The notes under the pieces: model-generated
The model's database searches: none
What the model saw: only the letters and a program-made list of their open reading frames with translations
Told to the model about the DNA's origin: nothing
Assembly: GCA_903970465.1 (NCBI GenBank)
Contig: CAJCIO010000031.1
Location: 1 to 64,000 of the forward strand
DNA length: 64,000 nucleotides
Source: Gammaproteobacteria bacterium
GTDB lineage: Bacteria; Pseudomonadota; Gammaproteobacteria; Pseudomonadales; Pseudomonadaceae
Reading direction: 5' to 3'
Position numbers and translations under genes: made by a program
Part shown: positions 37,244 to 48,111 of the stretch, piece by piece
Numbering within the stretch: the first letter of the stretch is position 1
How the letters are laid out: each line of letters starts with the position of its first letter

Positions 37244-38704
37244 ATGGTTCCCGTAATCGCCCTGGTGGGCCGACCGAACGTCGGCAAGTCCACCATGTTC
37301 AACCGCCTGACCAAGAGCCGCGACGCTATTGTCGGTGATCTCTCTGGCCTGACCCGTGATCGCCAATACGGTGAGGCGCGCTGGCAAGGGCGTTCCTATA
37401 TTCTGGTCGACACCGGTGGTATTTCCGGTGACGAACACGGCATGGACGAGAAAATGGCCGAGCAGTCGCTGCTGGCCATCGAAGAAGCCGATGTGGTGCT
37501 GTTTCTGGTGGATGCCCGTGCCGGCTTCACCGCAGCGGATCAGATGATCGGCGAGCACCTGCGCAAGCGTAACAAGCGCTCCTTGCTGGTAGCCAATAAG
37601 GTCGACAACGTCGATCCGGAAATGGCCCGCGCCGAATTCGCCCCGCTGGGCATGGGCGATGCCATTCCGGTGGCTGGTGCTCAGGGTCGCGGTATCAACG
37701 CCTTGCTGGAAGCCGCCCTTGGCGAATTCCCCCGTGATGTCGAAGAAGACCTCAACGCTGACGTGAAGGAAGGCGAGGAGGCTGTGCTGATCCCCGGTCC
37801 GAGCGAGAAGGATGGCATCAAGATCGCCATCATCGGTCGCCCGAACGTCGGCAAATCGACCCTGGTCAACCGCATGCTCGGTGAAGACCGGGTGATCGTC
37901 TATGACGAGCCCGGCACCACCCGCGACAGTATCTACATCCCATTCGAGCGCAACGAAGAGAAGTACACCCTCATCGATACCGCCGGGGTGCGCAAGCGCG
38001 GCAAGATCCATGAAGAGGTCGAGAAGTTCTCGGTGGTCAAGACGTTGCAGGCCATCAAGGATGCCAACGTGGTGATCTTCGTCATGGACGCCCGTGAAGG
38101 CGTGGTCGACCATGACCTCAACTTGCTGGGCTTCGCGCTCGAAGCCGGCCGCGCCATCGTCATCGCCCTGAACAAGTGGGATGGCATGGTGCCAAGTGAG
38201 CGCGACTACGTGAAGACCGAGCTGGAACGCCGGTTGTTCTTCGTCAGCTTCGCCGATATCCACTTCATTTCGGCGCTGCACGGTACTGGCGTCGGTAATC
38301 TGTATGCTTCGGTACAGGCTTCGTTCAAGTCGGCGATCACTCGCTGGCCGACCAACCGTCTGACCCAGATCCTTGAAGACGCGGTGCAGGAACACCAGCC
38401 GCCGATGGTCAACAGCCGTCGCATCAAGCTGCGCTATGCTCACCTGGGTGGCGCCAACCCGCCGTTGATCGTGATCCATGGCAACCAGGTCGAGAAGGTG
38501 CCTACCTCTTACGTGCGTTACCTGGAGAACACCTACCGCCGGGTGCTGAAGCTGGTCGGTACGCCGATCCGCATCGAGTTCAAGGGCGGCGAGAACCCGT
38601 ACGAAAAACTCAAGAACACGCTCACCGACCGCCAGGTCAACAAGAAGCGTCGCTTGATGTCGCACCACAAGAAGGCCGACAAGAAGCGCCGCGACAAGCG
38701 CTGA
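37244..38704 (+). CDS. der: Ribosome biogenesis GTPase Der (EngA)
   Basis: A 486-residue protein with two tandem G domains. Each has a P-loop (GRPNVGKST near residue 8 and again near 200), G3 motifs (DTGGI and DTAGV), and G4 (NKVD and NKWD), followed by a KH-like C-terminal domain ending in a basic tail rich in Lys and Arg ([13 protein letters not shown]). Der acts in 50S subunit assembly. GGAGAG five bases before the ATG at 37244 decides the start. Confidence 0.98.
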   Translation: MVPVIALVGRPNVGKSTMFNRLTKSRDAIVGDLSGLTRDRQYGEARWQGRSYILVDTGGISGDEHGMDEKMAEQSLLAIEEADVVLFLVDARAGFTAADQMIGEHLRKRNKRSLLVANKVDNVDPEMARAEFAPLGMGDAIPVAGAQGRGINALLEAALGEFPRDVEEDLNADVKEGEEAVLIPGPSEKDGIKIAIIGRPNVGKSTLVNRMLGEDRVIVYDEPGTTRDSIYIPFERNEEKYTLIDTAGVRKRGKIHEEVEKFSVVKTLQAIKDANVVIFVMDAREGVVDHDLNLLGFALEAGRAIVIALNKWDGMVPSERDYVKTELERRLFFVSFADIHFISALHGTGVGNLYASVQASFKSAITRWPTNRLTQILEDAVQEHQPPMVNSRRIKLRYAHLGGANPPLIVIHGNQVEKVPTSYVRYLENTYRRVLKLVGTPIRIEFKGGENPYEKLKNTLTDRQVNKKRRLMSHHKKADKKRRDKR

Positions 38705-38718
38705 TCTGTGCGGGGCCG

Positions 38719-38807
38719 GTAGCGAGGGGGGCGTGCCCCCGATGGTGTCTTGTCAGTGGTATCTACGCTTCTGACACACCGCAATCGGGGGCAAGCCCCC
38801 TCGCTAC
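38719..38807. repeat. REPIN (pair of inverted REP sequences)
   Basis: GTAGCGAGGGGG at 38719 and the inverted CCCCCTCGCTAC ending at 38807 bracket about 40 bases; each arm is itself palindromic (GGGGGCGTGCCCCC and GGGGGCAAGCCCCC). This is the paired-REP form seen in P. fluorescens genomes. It fills the gap between der and the aminotransferase gene. Confidence 0.85.
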
Positions 38808-38882
38808 ATTGGCGATTCCTTCTGCTATCCTGCCCCTCCACCCCGCGCCATTGGCGGACCGTCGTGCAGCAGGAACCGGCCC

Positions 38883-40031
38883 ATGATCAGCAGCAAGTTG
38901 CCGAATGTCGGCACTACCATCTTCACCACCATGTCCCAGCTTGCGGCGCAGACCGGGGCAATCAATCTCTCTCAAGGCTTCCCCGACTTCGACGGCCCTC
39001 AAGGCCTGCGTGATGCCGTGGCCTATCATGTCGCTAAAGGCCACAACCAGTATGCGCCCATGACCGGGCTGCCTGCCTTGCGCGAGCAGGTGGCGATCAA
39101 GATCGCCCGCAGCTATGGCGTTACCGTCGATGCAGAGCGCGAAATCACCATCACGCCAGGGGCCACCCAGGCTATTTTCTGCGCGATCCAGACGGTGGTG
39201 CGAGCCGGCGACGAAGTGATCGTTTTCGATCCTTGCTACGACAGCTACGAGCCCTCCGTGGAGCTCGCTGGTGGTCGCTGCGTGCACGTGCAGCTCAGTG
39301 CCAAAGGCTTCGGTGTCGACTGGCAGGCGCTGACCGGTGCCATCAGCTCGCGCACGCGCATGATCATCCTCAACAGCCCGCACAACCCCAGCGGCGCCTT
39401 GCTGAGCAGTACCGATCTGGATCAGCTGGCTGCGTTGATCGCCGACCGGGACATTTATCTGGTCAGTGACGAAGTCTACGAGCATCTGGTCTACGATGGT
39501 GCCAGGCACATCAGCGTGCTGGCGCATGACGCCCTGTTTCAGCGTGCCTTCGTGGTCAGCTCGTTTGGCAAGACCTACCACGTCACCGGCTGGAAAACCG
39601 GTTACGTGGTGGCGCCGCCGGCCCTCACGGCCGAGCTGCGCAAGATTCATCAGTACGTCAGTTTCTGCGGCGTGACGCCGCTGCAGTATGCGCTGGCCGA
39701 CTACATGGCCGCGGCGCCGCAACACGTGGAAGAGTTGCCGGCGTTCTATCAGGCCAAGCGTGATCTGTTCTGCGACCTGCTGGACAACTCGCGCTTCACC
39801 TTTGATCGTGTGGGCGGTACCTATTTTCAGTTGGTCGATTATTCGCAAATCCGCCCCGACCTCAACGACGTCGATATGGCGTTATGGATGACCCAGGAGC
39901 ACGGCGTGGCGACCATTCCGGTGTCGGTGTTTTATCAAACGCCGGTACCGGATCAGCGCCTGGTGCGCCTGTGCTTCGCCAAACGCGAGGAGACGCTGCG
40001 AGCAGCAGCCTTGAAACTATGCGCGATCTGA
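38883..40031 (+). CDS. PLP-dependent aminotransferase (methionine/glutamine transaminase type)
   Basis: A 382-residue fold-type I aminotransferase. It begins MISSKLPNVGTTIFTTMSQL and has NLSQGFPDFDGP, the PLP-phosphate region, NSPHNPSGA, SDEVYEHL and the PLP lysine in SSFGKTYHVTGWKTGY near residue 236. It closely resembles YbdL/MtnE-type enzymes that use methionine or glutamine with 2-oxo acids. It overlaps by 13 bases a nitrilase-family gene whose E. coli type is omega-amidase, the glutamine-transaminase/omega-amidase pair that recycles alpha-ketoglutaramate (or its methylthio analogue). Confidence 0.92.
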   Translation: MISSKLPNVGTTIFTTMSQLAAQTGAINLSQGFPDFDGPQGLRDAVAYHVAKGHNQYAPMTGLPALREQVAIKIARSYGVTVDAEREITITPGATQAIFCAIQTVVRAGDEVIVFDPCYDSYEPSVELAGGRCVHVQLSAKGFGVDWQALTGAISSRTRMIILNSPHNPSGALLSSTDLDQLAALIADRDIYLVSDEVYEHLVYDGARHISVLAHDALFQRAFVVSSFGKTYHVTGWKTGYVVAPPALTAELRKIHQYVSFCGVTPLQYALADYMAAAPQHVEELPAFYQAKRDLFCDLLDNSRFTFDRVGGTYFQLVDYSQIRPDLNDVDMALWMTQEHGVATIPVSVFYQTPVPDQRLVRLCFAKREETLRAAALKLCAI

Positions 40032-40810
40032 CGACCCTACCCACTCTCGATATTGCCTTGGTGCAGACCACTCTGGCCTGGCACGACCGTACGGCCAACC
40101 TGCAACACTTCGACGAGCTGCTGGAGCAGGCGCGGGGGGCGGACTTGATCATTCTCCCCGAGATGTTTACCACTGGCTTTTCCATGGACTCGGCCGGGCA
40201 GGCCGAGCCGGAGCAGGGCCCTACCAGCAAGTGGCTGCGGGCACAGGCAGAGAAGTTCTCGGCGGTGATCACCGGCAGTGTAATCATCCAGGCGGCCGAC
40301 GGCAGCTACCGCAATCGCCTGTTGTGGGCCCAACCCGACGGGCAGATCCTGCATTACGACAAGCGCCATCTGTTCCGCATGGCCGATGAGCATGCCCATT
40401 ACACCGCAGGCTCTGAGCAGGCGGTATTCGAGGTCAAGGGCTGGCGGGTGCGGCCGCTGATTTGCTACGACCTGCGCTTCCCGGTGTGGAGCCGAGATGC
40501 CGAGACGACCGACCTGCTGGTCTATACCGCCAACTGGCCGGGAGCACGACGGTTGCACTGGAATCGGCTGCTGCCCGCGCGCGCGATCGAGAACCTGTGC
40601 TATGTGGCAGCGGTGAATCGGGTCGGCACGGACGGCAAGGGCTTCGCTTACACGGGTGACAGCCAGGTGCTGGATTTTCAGGGTGAAACCTTGCTGTGCG
40701 CAGGCGAGCTGGACGGGGTAGTGCGGGCGATCCTGAGTGCGGGCGATCTGGCCAGTTATCGCGAGCGTTTTCCGGCGTTTCGGGATGCTGATGGGTTTAG
40801 TCTGAGCTGA
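40019..40810 (+). CDS. Omega-amidase YafV-type nitrilase-family hydrolase
   Basis: A 263-residue protein with the nitrilase Glu-Lys-Cys triad: Glu in IILPEMFTTGFSM near 42, Lys in HYDKRHLFRM near 110, and Cys in RPLICYDLRFPVW near 145. The sequence is of the YafV/NIT2 omega-amidase type that hydrolyses alpha-ketoglutaramate to 2-oxoglutarate. It starts inside the 3' end of the aminotransferase gene (13-base overlap), so both are translated together. Confidence 0.92.
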   Translation: MRDLTTLPTLDIALVQTTLAWHDRTANLQHFDELLEQARGADLIILPEMFTTGFSMDSAGQAEPEQGPTSKWLRAQAEKFSAVITGSVIIQAADGSYRNRLLWAQPDGQILHYDKRHLFRMADEHAHYTAGSEQAVFEVKGWRVRPLICYDLRFPVWSRDAETTDLLVYTANWPGARRLHWNRLLPARAIENLCYVAAVNRVGTDGKGFAYTGDSQVLDFQGETLLCAGELDGVVRAILSAGDLASYRERFPAFRDADGFSLS

Positions 40811-40865
40811 TTTTTTTGGTGCTGAGGTGGGTTGCAGCATTTTTTGGTATGGGGAGTGGGGTGGT

Positions 40866-41087
40866 TCTGCTTTCGAGCCGGCCTTGGGGGCGCTGCCCGC
40901 CATACGGCCCTCGCCCAGGCTCGGGGTGCCCACGCTGCGCCCCACTGGCGCTGGGCACGCCTCGACGCGCCTTCCATGGCGCAACGAGGCTTAGCCGGCA
41001 TCCATGCAGGCTAGCCCTGCGCCAGTGGGCCGCAGCGCGGCCGGGCTGGCTAACGGGCGGCGACCCCAAGGCCGGCTCGAGAGCAGA
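40866..41087. repeat. 222-bp palindromic element with 24-bp inverted ends (MITE-like)
   Basis: The left end (40866-40889, starting TCTGCTTTCGAGCCGGCC) and the right end (41064-41087) are inverted repeats of 24 bp with one mismatch. Further in, CCACTGGCGC and GCGCCAGTGG repeat in inverse, and the next parts are also partly complementary, so the whole element can fold as a long hairpin or cruciform. It is GC-rich, has no ribosome-binding site or gene, and no clear target duplication. It lies in the gap between the omega-amidase and leuA genes. Whether it moves cannot be told from one copy. Confidence 0.7.
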
Positions 41088-41215
41088 CTTCGAAATTTGT
41101 GTGGGCAACACGGTTTTTTAAAAGCGTCTGTGCAGCATCAATCTCGTGTGCATGCCCACACTCAAATCCCCGGCCCCTCGGCCCAACTCCGCTCTCAAGA
41201 CAAAACCACCAGACA

Positions 41216-41247
41216 CAAAAAAACCGGCCACTGAGGGCCGGTTTTTT
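41216..41247. terminator. Bidirectional terminator at the end of leuA
   Basis: CCGGCC and GGCCGG pair around a short loop with A-rich and T6 sides (41216-41247). It is 14 bases past the leuA stop on the minus strand and also faces the omega-amidase side. Confidence 0.88.
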
Positions 41248-41260
41248 ATTCAGCAGTGCA

Positions 41261-42931
41261 TCAAGCCGCTTTTGCTTGCTGCTGGCTCAGCGAACGATTC
41301 AGCGCGCTGAACAGCGCCTTGAAGCTGGCCGTGGTGATGTTCTCGTCAACGCCGATGCCATGCACCGGACGCTCACCGGCTACACGCAGCTCGATGTAGG
41401 CCGCCGCCTTGGCGTTGGTACCCGCGCCAATGGCGTGCTCGTTGTAGTCCATGATCTCTACCGAAATCGGCAGGCCCGCCACCAGGGCTTCCAGGGCGCC
41501 GTTGCCCTTGCCGCGCCAGTGCTGAGTCTCGCCGTCGCTGTGCACTTCCACATCCACAGCGCTGTTGCCGTTCTCTTCCTGCAGCTTGTGGCTGATCAGC
41601 GCGTAGGGGGTGTTGGCTTGCAGATATTCTTTGCGCAACAGACCGTAGATCTGCTGAGCGGTCATTTCCAGCCCCAGGCGGTCGGTTTCACCCTGCACGA
41701 CCTGGCTGAACTCGATCTGCATGCGCCGCGGCAGGCTGATCCCGTATTCCTGCTCGAGCAGATAGGTGATGCCGCCTTTGCCCGACTGGCTGTTGACGCG
41801 GATCACCGCCTCGTAGCTGCGGCCGATGTCGGCTGGGTCAATCGGCAGGTAGGGCACTTCCCACACGGTGCCTTCTTTTTGCTGAGTGAGGCCCTTGCGG
41901 ATGGCGTCCTGGTGCGAGCCGGAGAACGCGGTATGAACCAGATCGCCGACATACGGATGACGTGGGTGCACCGGAATCTGGTTGCACTCTTCGACCACTT
42001 TGCGCACGCCGTCGATGTCGGAGAAATCCAGCTGCGGGTTGACGCCTTGGGTGTAGAGGTTCAGGCCCAAGGTCACCAGATCGACGTTGCCGGTACGCTC
42101 GCCGTTGCCGAACAGGCAGCCTTCGACGCGATCGGCACCGGCCATCAGGCCCAGTTCGGTGGCAGCGACGCCGGTACCCCGGTCATTGTGGGTATGCAGG
42201 CTGATCAGGACGCTGTCGCGGCGTGATACATGGCGGCCGAACCATTCGATCTGGTCGGCATAGATGTTCGGAGTCGACACCTCAACGGTGGCTGGCAGGT
42301 TGAGGATCACCTTGTTGGCTGGGGTCGGATTCCACACCTCGATCACGGCGTCGCAAACTTCAACGGCGAAATCCAGCTCGGTGGCGCTGAAGGTTTCCGG
42401 AGAGTACTGGAAGGTCCATTGAGTTTCTGGCTGCTGGGCGGCGTATTTGACGAACAGCTTGGCCGCACTCACGGCGATCTCTTTGACGCCAGCCTTGTCC
42501 TGATTGAAGACGATCTTGCGGAATGACGGCGAGGTGGCATTGTACAAGTGGACGATGGCTTTTTTAGCGCCGCGCAGGGATTCGAACGTGCGCGCGATCA
42601 GGTCTTCACGGGCCTGGGTCAGCACCTGAATGGTGGTGTCGTCCGGGATGTGCCCGTCCTGGATCAGGGTGCGTACGAAGTCGAAATCGGTTTGCGAGGC
42701 AGAAGGGAAGGCCGCTTCGATTTCTTTGACACCAACGCTGACCAAGGTCTTCCAGAAGCGCAGTTTTTTCTCGGCGTCCATTGGCTCGATCAGCGACTGA
42801 TTGCCGTCACGCAGGTCGGAGCTGCACCAGATCGGCGCGGTGGTGATGGTCTTCGATGGCCAGGTACGGTCGGCAATGTCGACGGTGGCGAAGGGGCGGT
42901 ACTTCTGCGAAGGGTCTTTGAGCATGCTCAT
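41261..42931 (-). CDS. leuA: 2-isopropylmalate synthase
   Basis: A 556-residue enzyme that makes 2-isopropylmalate from acetyl-CoA and 2-ketoisovalerate, the first leucine-specific step. The longer LeuA type 2 is indicated by length and [12 protein letters not shown]. The catalytic TIM barrel shows DLRDGNQSL near 38 and HTHNDRGTG near 248 (metal ligands); the C-terminal 120 residues form the leucine-feedback domain. Two close in-frame ATG codons exist at 42931 and 42925. A Leu-rich leader peptide lies upstream at 43010-43087, pointing to attenuation. Confidence 0.97.
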   Translation of the reverse strand: MSMLKDPSQKYRPFATVDIADRTWPSKTITTAPIWCSSDLRDGNQSLIEPMDAEKKLRFWKTLVSVGVKEIEAAFPSASQTDFDFVRTLIQDGHIPDDTTIQVLTQAREDLIARTFESLRGAKKAIVHLYNATSPSFRKIVFNQDKAGVKEIAVSAAKLFVKYAAQQPETQWTFQYSPETFSATELDFAVEVCDAVIEVWNPTPANKVILNLPATVEVSTPNIYADQIEWFGRHVSRRDSVLISLHTHNDRGTGVAATELGLMAGADRVEGCLFGNGERTGNVDLVTLGLNLYTQGVNPQLDFSDIDGVRKVVEECNQIPVHPRHPYVGDLVHTAFSGSHQDAIRKGLTQQKEGTVWEVPYLPIDPADIGRSYEAVIRVNSQSGKGGITYLLEQEYGISLPRRMQIEFSQVVQGETDRLGLEMTAQQIYGLLRKEYLQANTPYALISHKLQEENGNSAVDVEVHSDGETQHWRGKGNGALEALVAGLPISVEIMDYNEHAIGAGTNAKAAAYIELRVAGERPVHGIGVDENITTASFKALFSALNRSLSQQQAKAA

Positions 42932-43009
42932 GGCGAAAATCCTTTGAATGCGGCCGATGGAGAGGGCCTGCCGATAATGAAATAAAGAAGACGGGCGAGG
43001 CGACGCGAT

Positions 43010-43087
43010 TCAGCCTGGCAGTCGGGCACTCACCAGGCAGAGGCTGGCGTGCTGGCGGAGCAGAATGTGGGTGTTTGCGTTGTTCAT
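43010..43087 (-). CDS. Leader peptide upstream of leuA (25 residues, leucine-rich)
   Basis: Minus strand, ATG at 43087 to TGA at 43010. The peptide starts MNNANTHILLRQH and ends SLCLVSARLPG, with five leucines in 25 residues, including a Leu-Leu pair and Leu-Cys-Leu. An AGGG eight bases upstream could serve as a weak ribosome-binding site. It lies 78 bases ahead of leuA in the same direction. That fits a leader whose translation senses charged tRNA-Leu. Inverted repeats (GCCTGG with CCAGGC) overlap its end. I did not find a clean T-run terminator after it, so the mechanism is open. Confidence 0.6.
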   Translation of the reverse strand: MNNANTHILLRQHASLCLVSARLPG

Positions 43088-43261
43088 GAGGTCAACCCTA
43101 ACCATTGAGGGGAAAGATGGCAAGGGTGTCGAAAAAATTGGTAGAAGTTGCTTTTAATCTGGCTTTATTGGATTTTTATCGCGGTGATGCTTGGCGAATA
43201 CATGGGTAATTGCTCACGGACTTCGATGGGCGCAATGGGTAGGTATGTCATTTGCGGCCCC

Positions 43262-43391
43262 TTCGCGGGCAAGCCTTGCTCCCACAAGTGTAAGGCAATA
43301 GACCTGCTTGCACTGTGGGAGGCAAGCATTGCTCTCACAGGTGTAAGGCAATAGACCTGCTTGCACTGTGGGAGCAAGGCTTGCCCGCGAA
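43262..43391. repeat. Long REPIN with an internal tandem duplication
   Basis: A perfect 25-bp inverted repeat (43262-43286, TTCGCGGGCAAGCCTTGCTC and 5 bases; 43367-43391) encloses two direct copies of a 34-bp unit (43288-43321 and 43341-43374), separated by a degenerate REP (GCAAGCATTGCTCTCACA). The 53-bp period suggests an expanded REPIN. It occupies the gap between the leuA leader and the M23 peptidase gene. Confidence 0.85.
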
Positions 43392-43406
43392 CGACGCACC
43401 ACTGCA

Positions 43407-44234
43407 TTAAGGTTGAAACGCCCCGATAAAAATCGCCGGATCAACCCGAGCGTCATTCAGGCTGACGTTCCAATGCATATGCGGCCCCGTCGCCCGTCCG
43501 GTCGATCCAACCCGTCCGACCACCGCGCCGCGGGCCAGCACCTGGCCCCGCTGCACGTCGATCTTCGACATATGGCAGAACATGCTGATAAAGCCCTGGC
43601 CGTGGTCGACGAACACCGTGTTGCCGTTGAAGAAGTAATCGCCCACCAGAATCACCGTGCCGGCGGCTGGCGTCTTGATCGGCGTGCCCGCCGGGACGGC
43701 GAAGTCCAGGCCTGCATGGGGGTTGCGCTCTTCACCATTGAAGAAGCGGCGTACACCGAAGCGACTCGACAGGGGGCCGTTCACGGGCTTGTCGAGCAAC
43801 AGATTGCTCGGTGTGCCGGGGCTGAAGCTGCGGTAGGCGGTTGTCTGGATTGCCAGTTCCTGATTGATGCGAGTCAGGTCCTGGGGTTCGGGATTGACCT
43901 GGCGCTTGTTCTTGAGGGTGATGCGCTGCTCGGGATACTGCTTGCTGGTGACGCTGAAGGGCACTTGGCGCGTGCCGCTGGCGCTCTGCACGCTGAGGGT
44001 CTGGCTGCCGGGCTTGACCGTCAGCGCCAGGCCGACGATGGCCCGCCAGATGTCCTGCTCTTTGACCACCAGTACCGGTTTGCCGTCGATAAAGGCCTTG
44101 GGCGCTATGGCCGCGGGGCCGAGATCGACGACCGCGACGCCACCCGGCACCGGTTTGTTCAATAGACGGGTGATGTAGCTATCGGCCTGGGCCATGGACG
44201 AAAGGCACAACAACAGCAGGGCAATCAGGCGCAT
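43407..44234 (-). CDS. M23 family metallopeptidase (murein endopeptidase-like)
   Basis: A 275-residue protein with a signal peptide (MRLIALLLLCLSSMAQA, cut near 17). The LytM/M23 domain (about 155-270) shows HAGLDFAVPAGTPI, the metal ligand His in VDHGQGFISMFCHMSKI, and the final H-x-H in TGPHMHWNV; the Asp after HAGL is also present. All ligands for zinc are there. It is periplasmic and should cut peptidoglycan cross-links. It lies four bases past xseA on the same strand. Confidence 0.93.
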   Translation of the reverse strand: MRLIALLLLCLSSMAQADSYITRLLNKPVPGGVAVVDLGPAAIAPKAFIDGKPVLVVKEQDIWRAIVGLALTVKPGSQTLSVQSASGTRQVPFSVTSKQYPEQRITLKNKRQVNPEPQDLTRINQELAIQTTAYRSFSPGTPSNLLLDKPVNGPLSSRFGVRRFFNGEERNPHAGLDFAVPAGTPIKTPAAGTVILVGDYFFNGNTVFVDHGQGFISMFCHMSKIDVQRGQVLARGAVVGRVGSTGRATGPHMHWNVSLNDARVDPAIFIGAFQP

Positions 44235-44237
44235 GGC

Positions 44238-45683
44238 TCAGTCCAGAAGTGACAGGGTGACCGGTGTCAGGTGGTTGTCTTCGACTCGCACGTCCAGCGC
44301 GCCTTCACCCAGGCGGGCCGTCAGGCGTTGGCCAGTGCGGGTCTGCTCGGCGCTGCGGATGGCCTGGCCGTGTTCGTCCAGCAGAATGCTGTAACCGCGT
44401 CCCAGGGTCGCCAGTGGGCTGACCACGTGCAGCGTCTGCATCTGTGTCTGCAACTGCTGGCGACGGTCTTTGAGGGTGGCGGTGATGGCCTTGGGCAGGC
44501 GTTGGTCCACTGCGTTCAGGCGTTCATGGTCGCGCTTGAGGCGTTGCTCCATGGCGCGGCGCATCAGGGTGTCCAGACCTGCCAGGCGCTGTTTGAGCAG
44601 GGCCAGGGCACGCCCCGGATGCTGCGTGGCCAGGCGTGTATCGAGATGAGCGAGGCGCCGTTTGCGTTCATCGAGGCGTTGCTCGAAAGCCCTGCGCATG
44701 CGCATGTCCAGATCGTCCAGGCGCTGAGCCTGCTGGCGCAGACGCTCGCCGGGATGGCGCAGGCGGCGGGTCAGGCCTTCAAGACGCAGGCTGTGGTGAG
44801 CCAGCTGATTGCGCATGCGCAGCAGTAGCCGGCGCTGCAGGTTCTCGATGCGCCGTTGCAGGTCGCTCATGTCCGGCGCCAGCAGTTCGGCAGCGGCGGA
44901 CGGCGTGGGGGCGCGGACGTCGGCCACGAAATCGCTGATCGACACATCGGTCTCGTGCCCCACGGCACTGACGATCGGCGTCACGCAGGCATCGATGGCG
45001 CGGGCCACGGCCTCTTCGTTGAAGCACCAGAGGTCTTCCAGCGAGCCGCCGCCACGGGCCAGGATGATCGCATCGAAGCCGCGGCTGTCAGCCAGCTTGA
45101 GGGCGCGGACGATCTGGTTGATGGCTTCGCGGCCTTGTACGGCGGTAGGGATCAGGGTCAGTTCGACCTGCGGCGCGCGGCGACGAAACACACTGATAAT
45201 GTCGCGAATCACCGCGCCGGTGGGCGAGCTGACGATGCCGATGCGTCGCGGATGAGCGGGCAGGGCGACCTTGCGCTCGCTGCTGAACAGCCCTTCAGCG
45301 CCGAGCTTTTCCTTGAGCGCCTCGAACGCCTGGCGCAGGGCGCCATCACCGGCCGGTTCGACGGTGTCGAGGATCAGTTGATAATCGCCGCGACCTTCGA
45401 ACAGCGAGACTTTGCCGCGCACCTTGACCGCCAGTCCGTCCTTCAATGCCTGGCGCACCTTGGCGGCGTTCTGCCGAAACAAGGCGCAACGCACCTGGGC
45501 TCCGCTGTCCTTGAGGGTGAAGTACACGTGCCCGGAAGCCGGGCGCGCGAGGTTGGAGATCTCGCCTTCTACCCAGATATTGCTGAACACGTCCTCGAGC
45601 AGTACCCGGGCACGGCCATTGAGCTGGCTGACGGTAAGCACTTCGCGGTCCAGACCGAGTCTGGCAAAGGGATCTTTAATCAT
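44238..45683 (-). CDS. xseA: Exodeoxyribonuclease VII large subunit
   Basis: A 481-residue protein. It has an N-terminal OB fold (LTVSQLNGRARVLLEDVF, then IWVEGEISNLARPASGHVYF), a catalytic domain with SPTGAVIRDI, ILARGGGSLEDLWCFNEE and VGHETDVSISDFVADVRAPTPSAAAELL, and a long coiled-coil region rich in Arg/Leu/Gln (about 290-430). With XseB it degrades single-stranded DNA. Directly ahead of the M23 gene. Confidence 0.96.
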   Translation of the reverse strand: MIKDPFARLGLDREVLTVSQLNGRARVLLEDVFSNIWVEGEISNLARPASGHVYFTLKDSGAQVRCALFRQNAAKVRQALKDGLAVKVRGKVSLFEGRGDYQLILDTVEPAGDGALRQAFEALKEKLGAEGLFSSERKVALPAHPRRIGIVSSPTGAVIRDIISVFRRRAPQVELTLIPTAVQGREAINQIVRALKLADSRGFDAIILARGGGSLEDLWCFNEEAVARAIDACVTPIVSAVGHETDVSISDFVADVRAPTPSAAAELLAPDMSDLQRRIENLQRRLLLRMRNQLAHHSLRLEGLTRRLRHPGERLRQQAQRLDDLDMRMRRAFEQRLDERKRRLAHLDTRLATQHPGRALALLKQRLAGLDTLMRRAMEQRLKRDHERLNAVDQRLPKAITATLKDRRQQLQTQMQTLHVVSPLATLGRGYSILLDEHGQAIRSAEQTRTGQRLTARLGEGALDVRVEDNHLTPVTLSLLD

Positions 45684-45710
45684 GGGGGCATCATAAAGGG
45701 TTGCCGAACC

Positions 45711-45795
45711 TGTAGCGAGGGGGCTTGCCCCCGATTAGGCAGTGCCAGCACCATTCGTGTGGCAAACCCCATCGGGTACGAGCCCCCTCGCTACA
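45711..45795. repeat. REPIN between xseA and the next gene
   Basis: TGTAGCGAGGGGGCTTGCCC starts at 45711 and the inverted GAGCCCCCTCGCTACA ends at 45795; the arms are about 36 bases apart and the second is slightly degenerate (GGGTACGAGCCCC). It is related to the repeat at 38719-38807. Confidence 0.85.
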
Positions 45796-45849
45796 GCAAT
45801 GTGCGGTGGTATCATCGATAGCTGTATTCGTTAAGAGGTCTGCCGCTGC

Positions 45850-46407
45850 ATGAACACCCAAAGCATCATCGTCCCGCGCATTTCTACCGTCCCGGTTCAC
45901 GAACCCAAGGCACGGGCGATTCTGCGCTGGCTGGTGCGCAAGGAGATCATCCAGGAGGCGCTCACCACCTGCGGGCGCACCGGCAATCGCATGGCCTACG
46001 GCATCGGCCCGGGCGCGCGCAGTGTGGTATTGAAGCCGGAACTGTTGCCCTATGAGGACTCGGTCAACGGGCTGGAAGTGGTCACCGATCGCTGCATCTT
46101 TACCCCGGACGTCGGTTTTCTCCACGAGGCTGGTTGCGCCGAGTGCCGCCGCGAGGTCGGCGAGGCGCTGTTCGACAGCCTCGAAGACTGGATGCCGGGC
46201 TACACGGACAACTTCACCTGCCCCGAATGCGGCCATGAAGACGACATAAATGGTTTCCTGTTTCTGCAACCATGTGCCTTTTCCAATCTAGGCTTCATCT
46301 TCAATAACTGGCAGGCAGCAGGGTTACAGCAAACGTTCGTCGACGAGTTCGCCGATTGGCTCGATCAGCCCGTGGCCAACGTCTCGGTGTTGCTGCGAGA
46401 CAGCTGA
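45850..46407 (+). CDS. Hypothetical protein with two Cys-pair (zinc-ribbon-like) motifs
   Basis: A 185-residue protein. It is often named sugar ABC transporter ATPase in Pseudomonas databases, but no Walker A, Walker B or ABC signature is present, so I reject that name. What can be seen is GCAECRREVGEAL and FTCPECGHEDDIN, two C-x-x-C pairs about 29 residues apart, like a zinc ribbon, and acidic C-terminal helices (VDEFADWLDQPVANVSVLL). No membrane segment. It lies between xseA (other strand) and guaB. A role in nucleic-acid or protein binding is possible; unknown. Confidence 0.75.
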   Translation: MNTQSIIVPRISTVPVHEPKARAILRWLVRKEIIQEALTTCGRTGNRMAYGIGPGARSVVLKPELLPYEDSVNGLEVVTDRCIFTPDVGFLHEAGCAECRREVGEALFDSLEDWMPGYTDNFTCPECGHEDDINGFLFLQPCAFSNLGFIFNNWQAAGLQQTFVDEFADWLDQPVANVSVLLRDS

Positions 46408-46425
46408 GGCCGTCGCTGCCAGTAA

Positions 46426-47985
<1,560 letters not shown>

Positions 47986-48011
47986 CGCCTCCAGCTGAAA
48001 GCCACCAGCTA

Positions 48012-48080
48012 CAAGCTGCAAGCGGTACTGCGTTCATGCAGCTACCGCGCAGCTTCCGATTACTTGCAGCTTGCAGCTTG
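48012..48080. repeat. Inverted repeat in the guaB-guaA gap
   Basis: CAAGCTGCAAGC (48012-48023) and GCTTGCAGCTTG (48069-48080) are exact inverse copies; the second is part of a short run of GCTTGCAGCTTG-like units. The repeat fills the spacer. It could form a weak hairpin in the guaBA transcript. No gene is seen. Confidence 0.5.
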
Positions 48081-48111
48081 AAGCTTGCAACTGCTTTGCA
48101 GAGTTTCTCCC

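Noticed and set aside
40811..40865. A terminator directly behind the omega-amidase gene
   Set aside because: T-rich patches are present but no stem precedes them.
43262..43391. CRISPR array
   Set aside because: Only two direct copies and no unique spacers of constant length; the outer inverted repeat and REP cores identify a REPIN. No cas gene is in the window.
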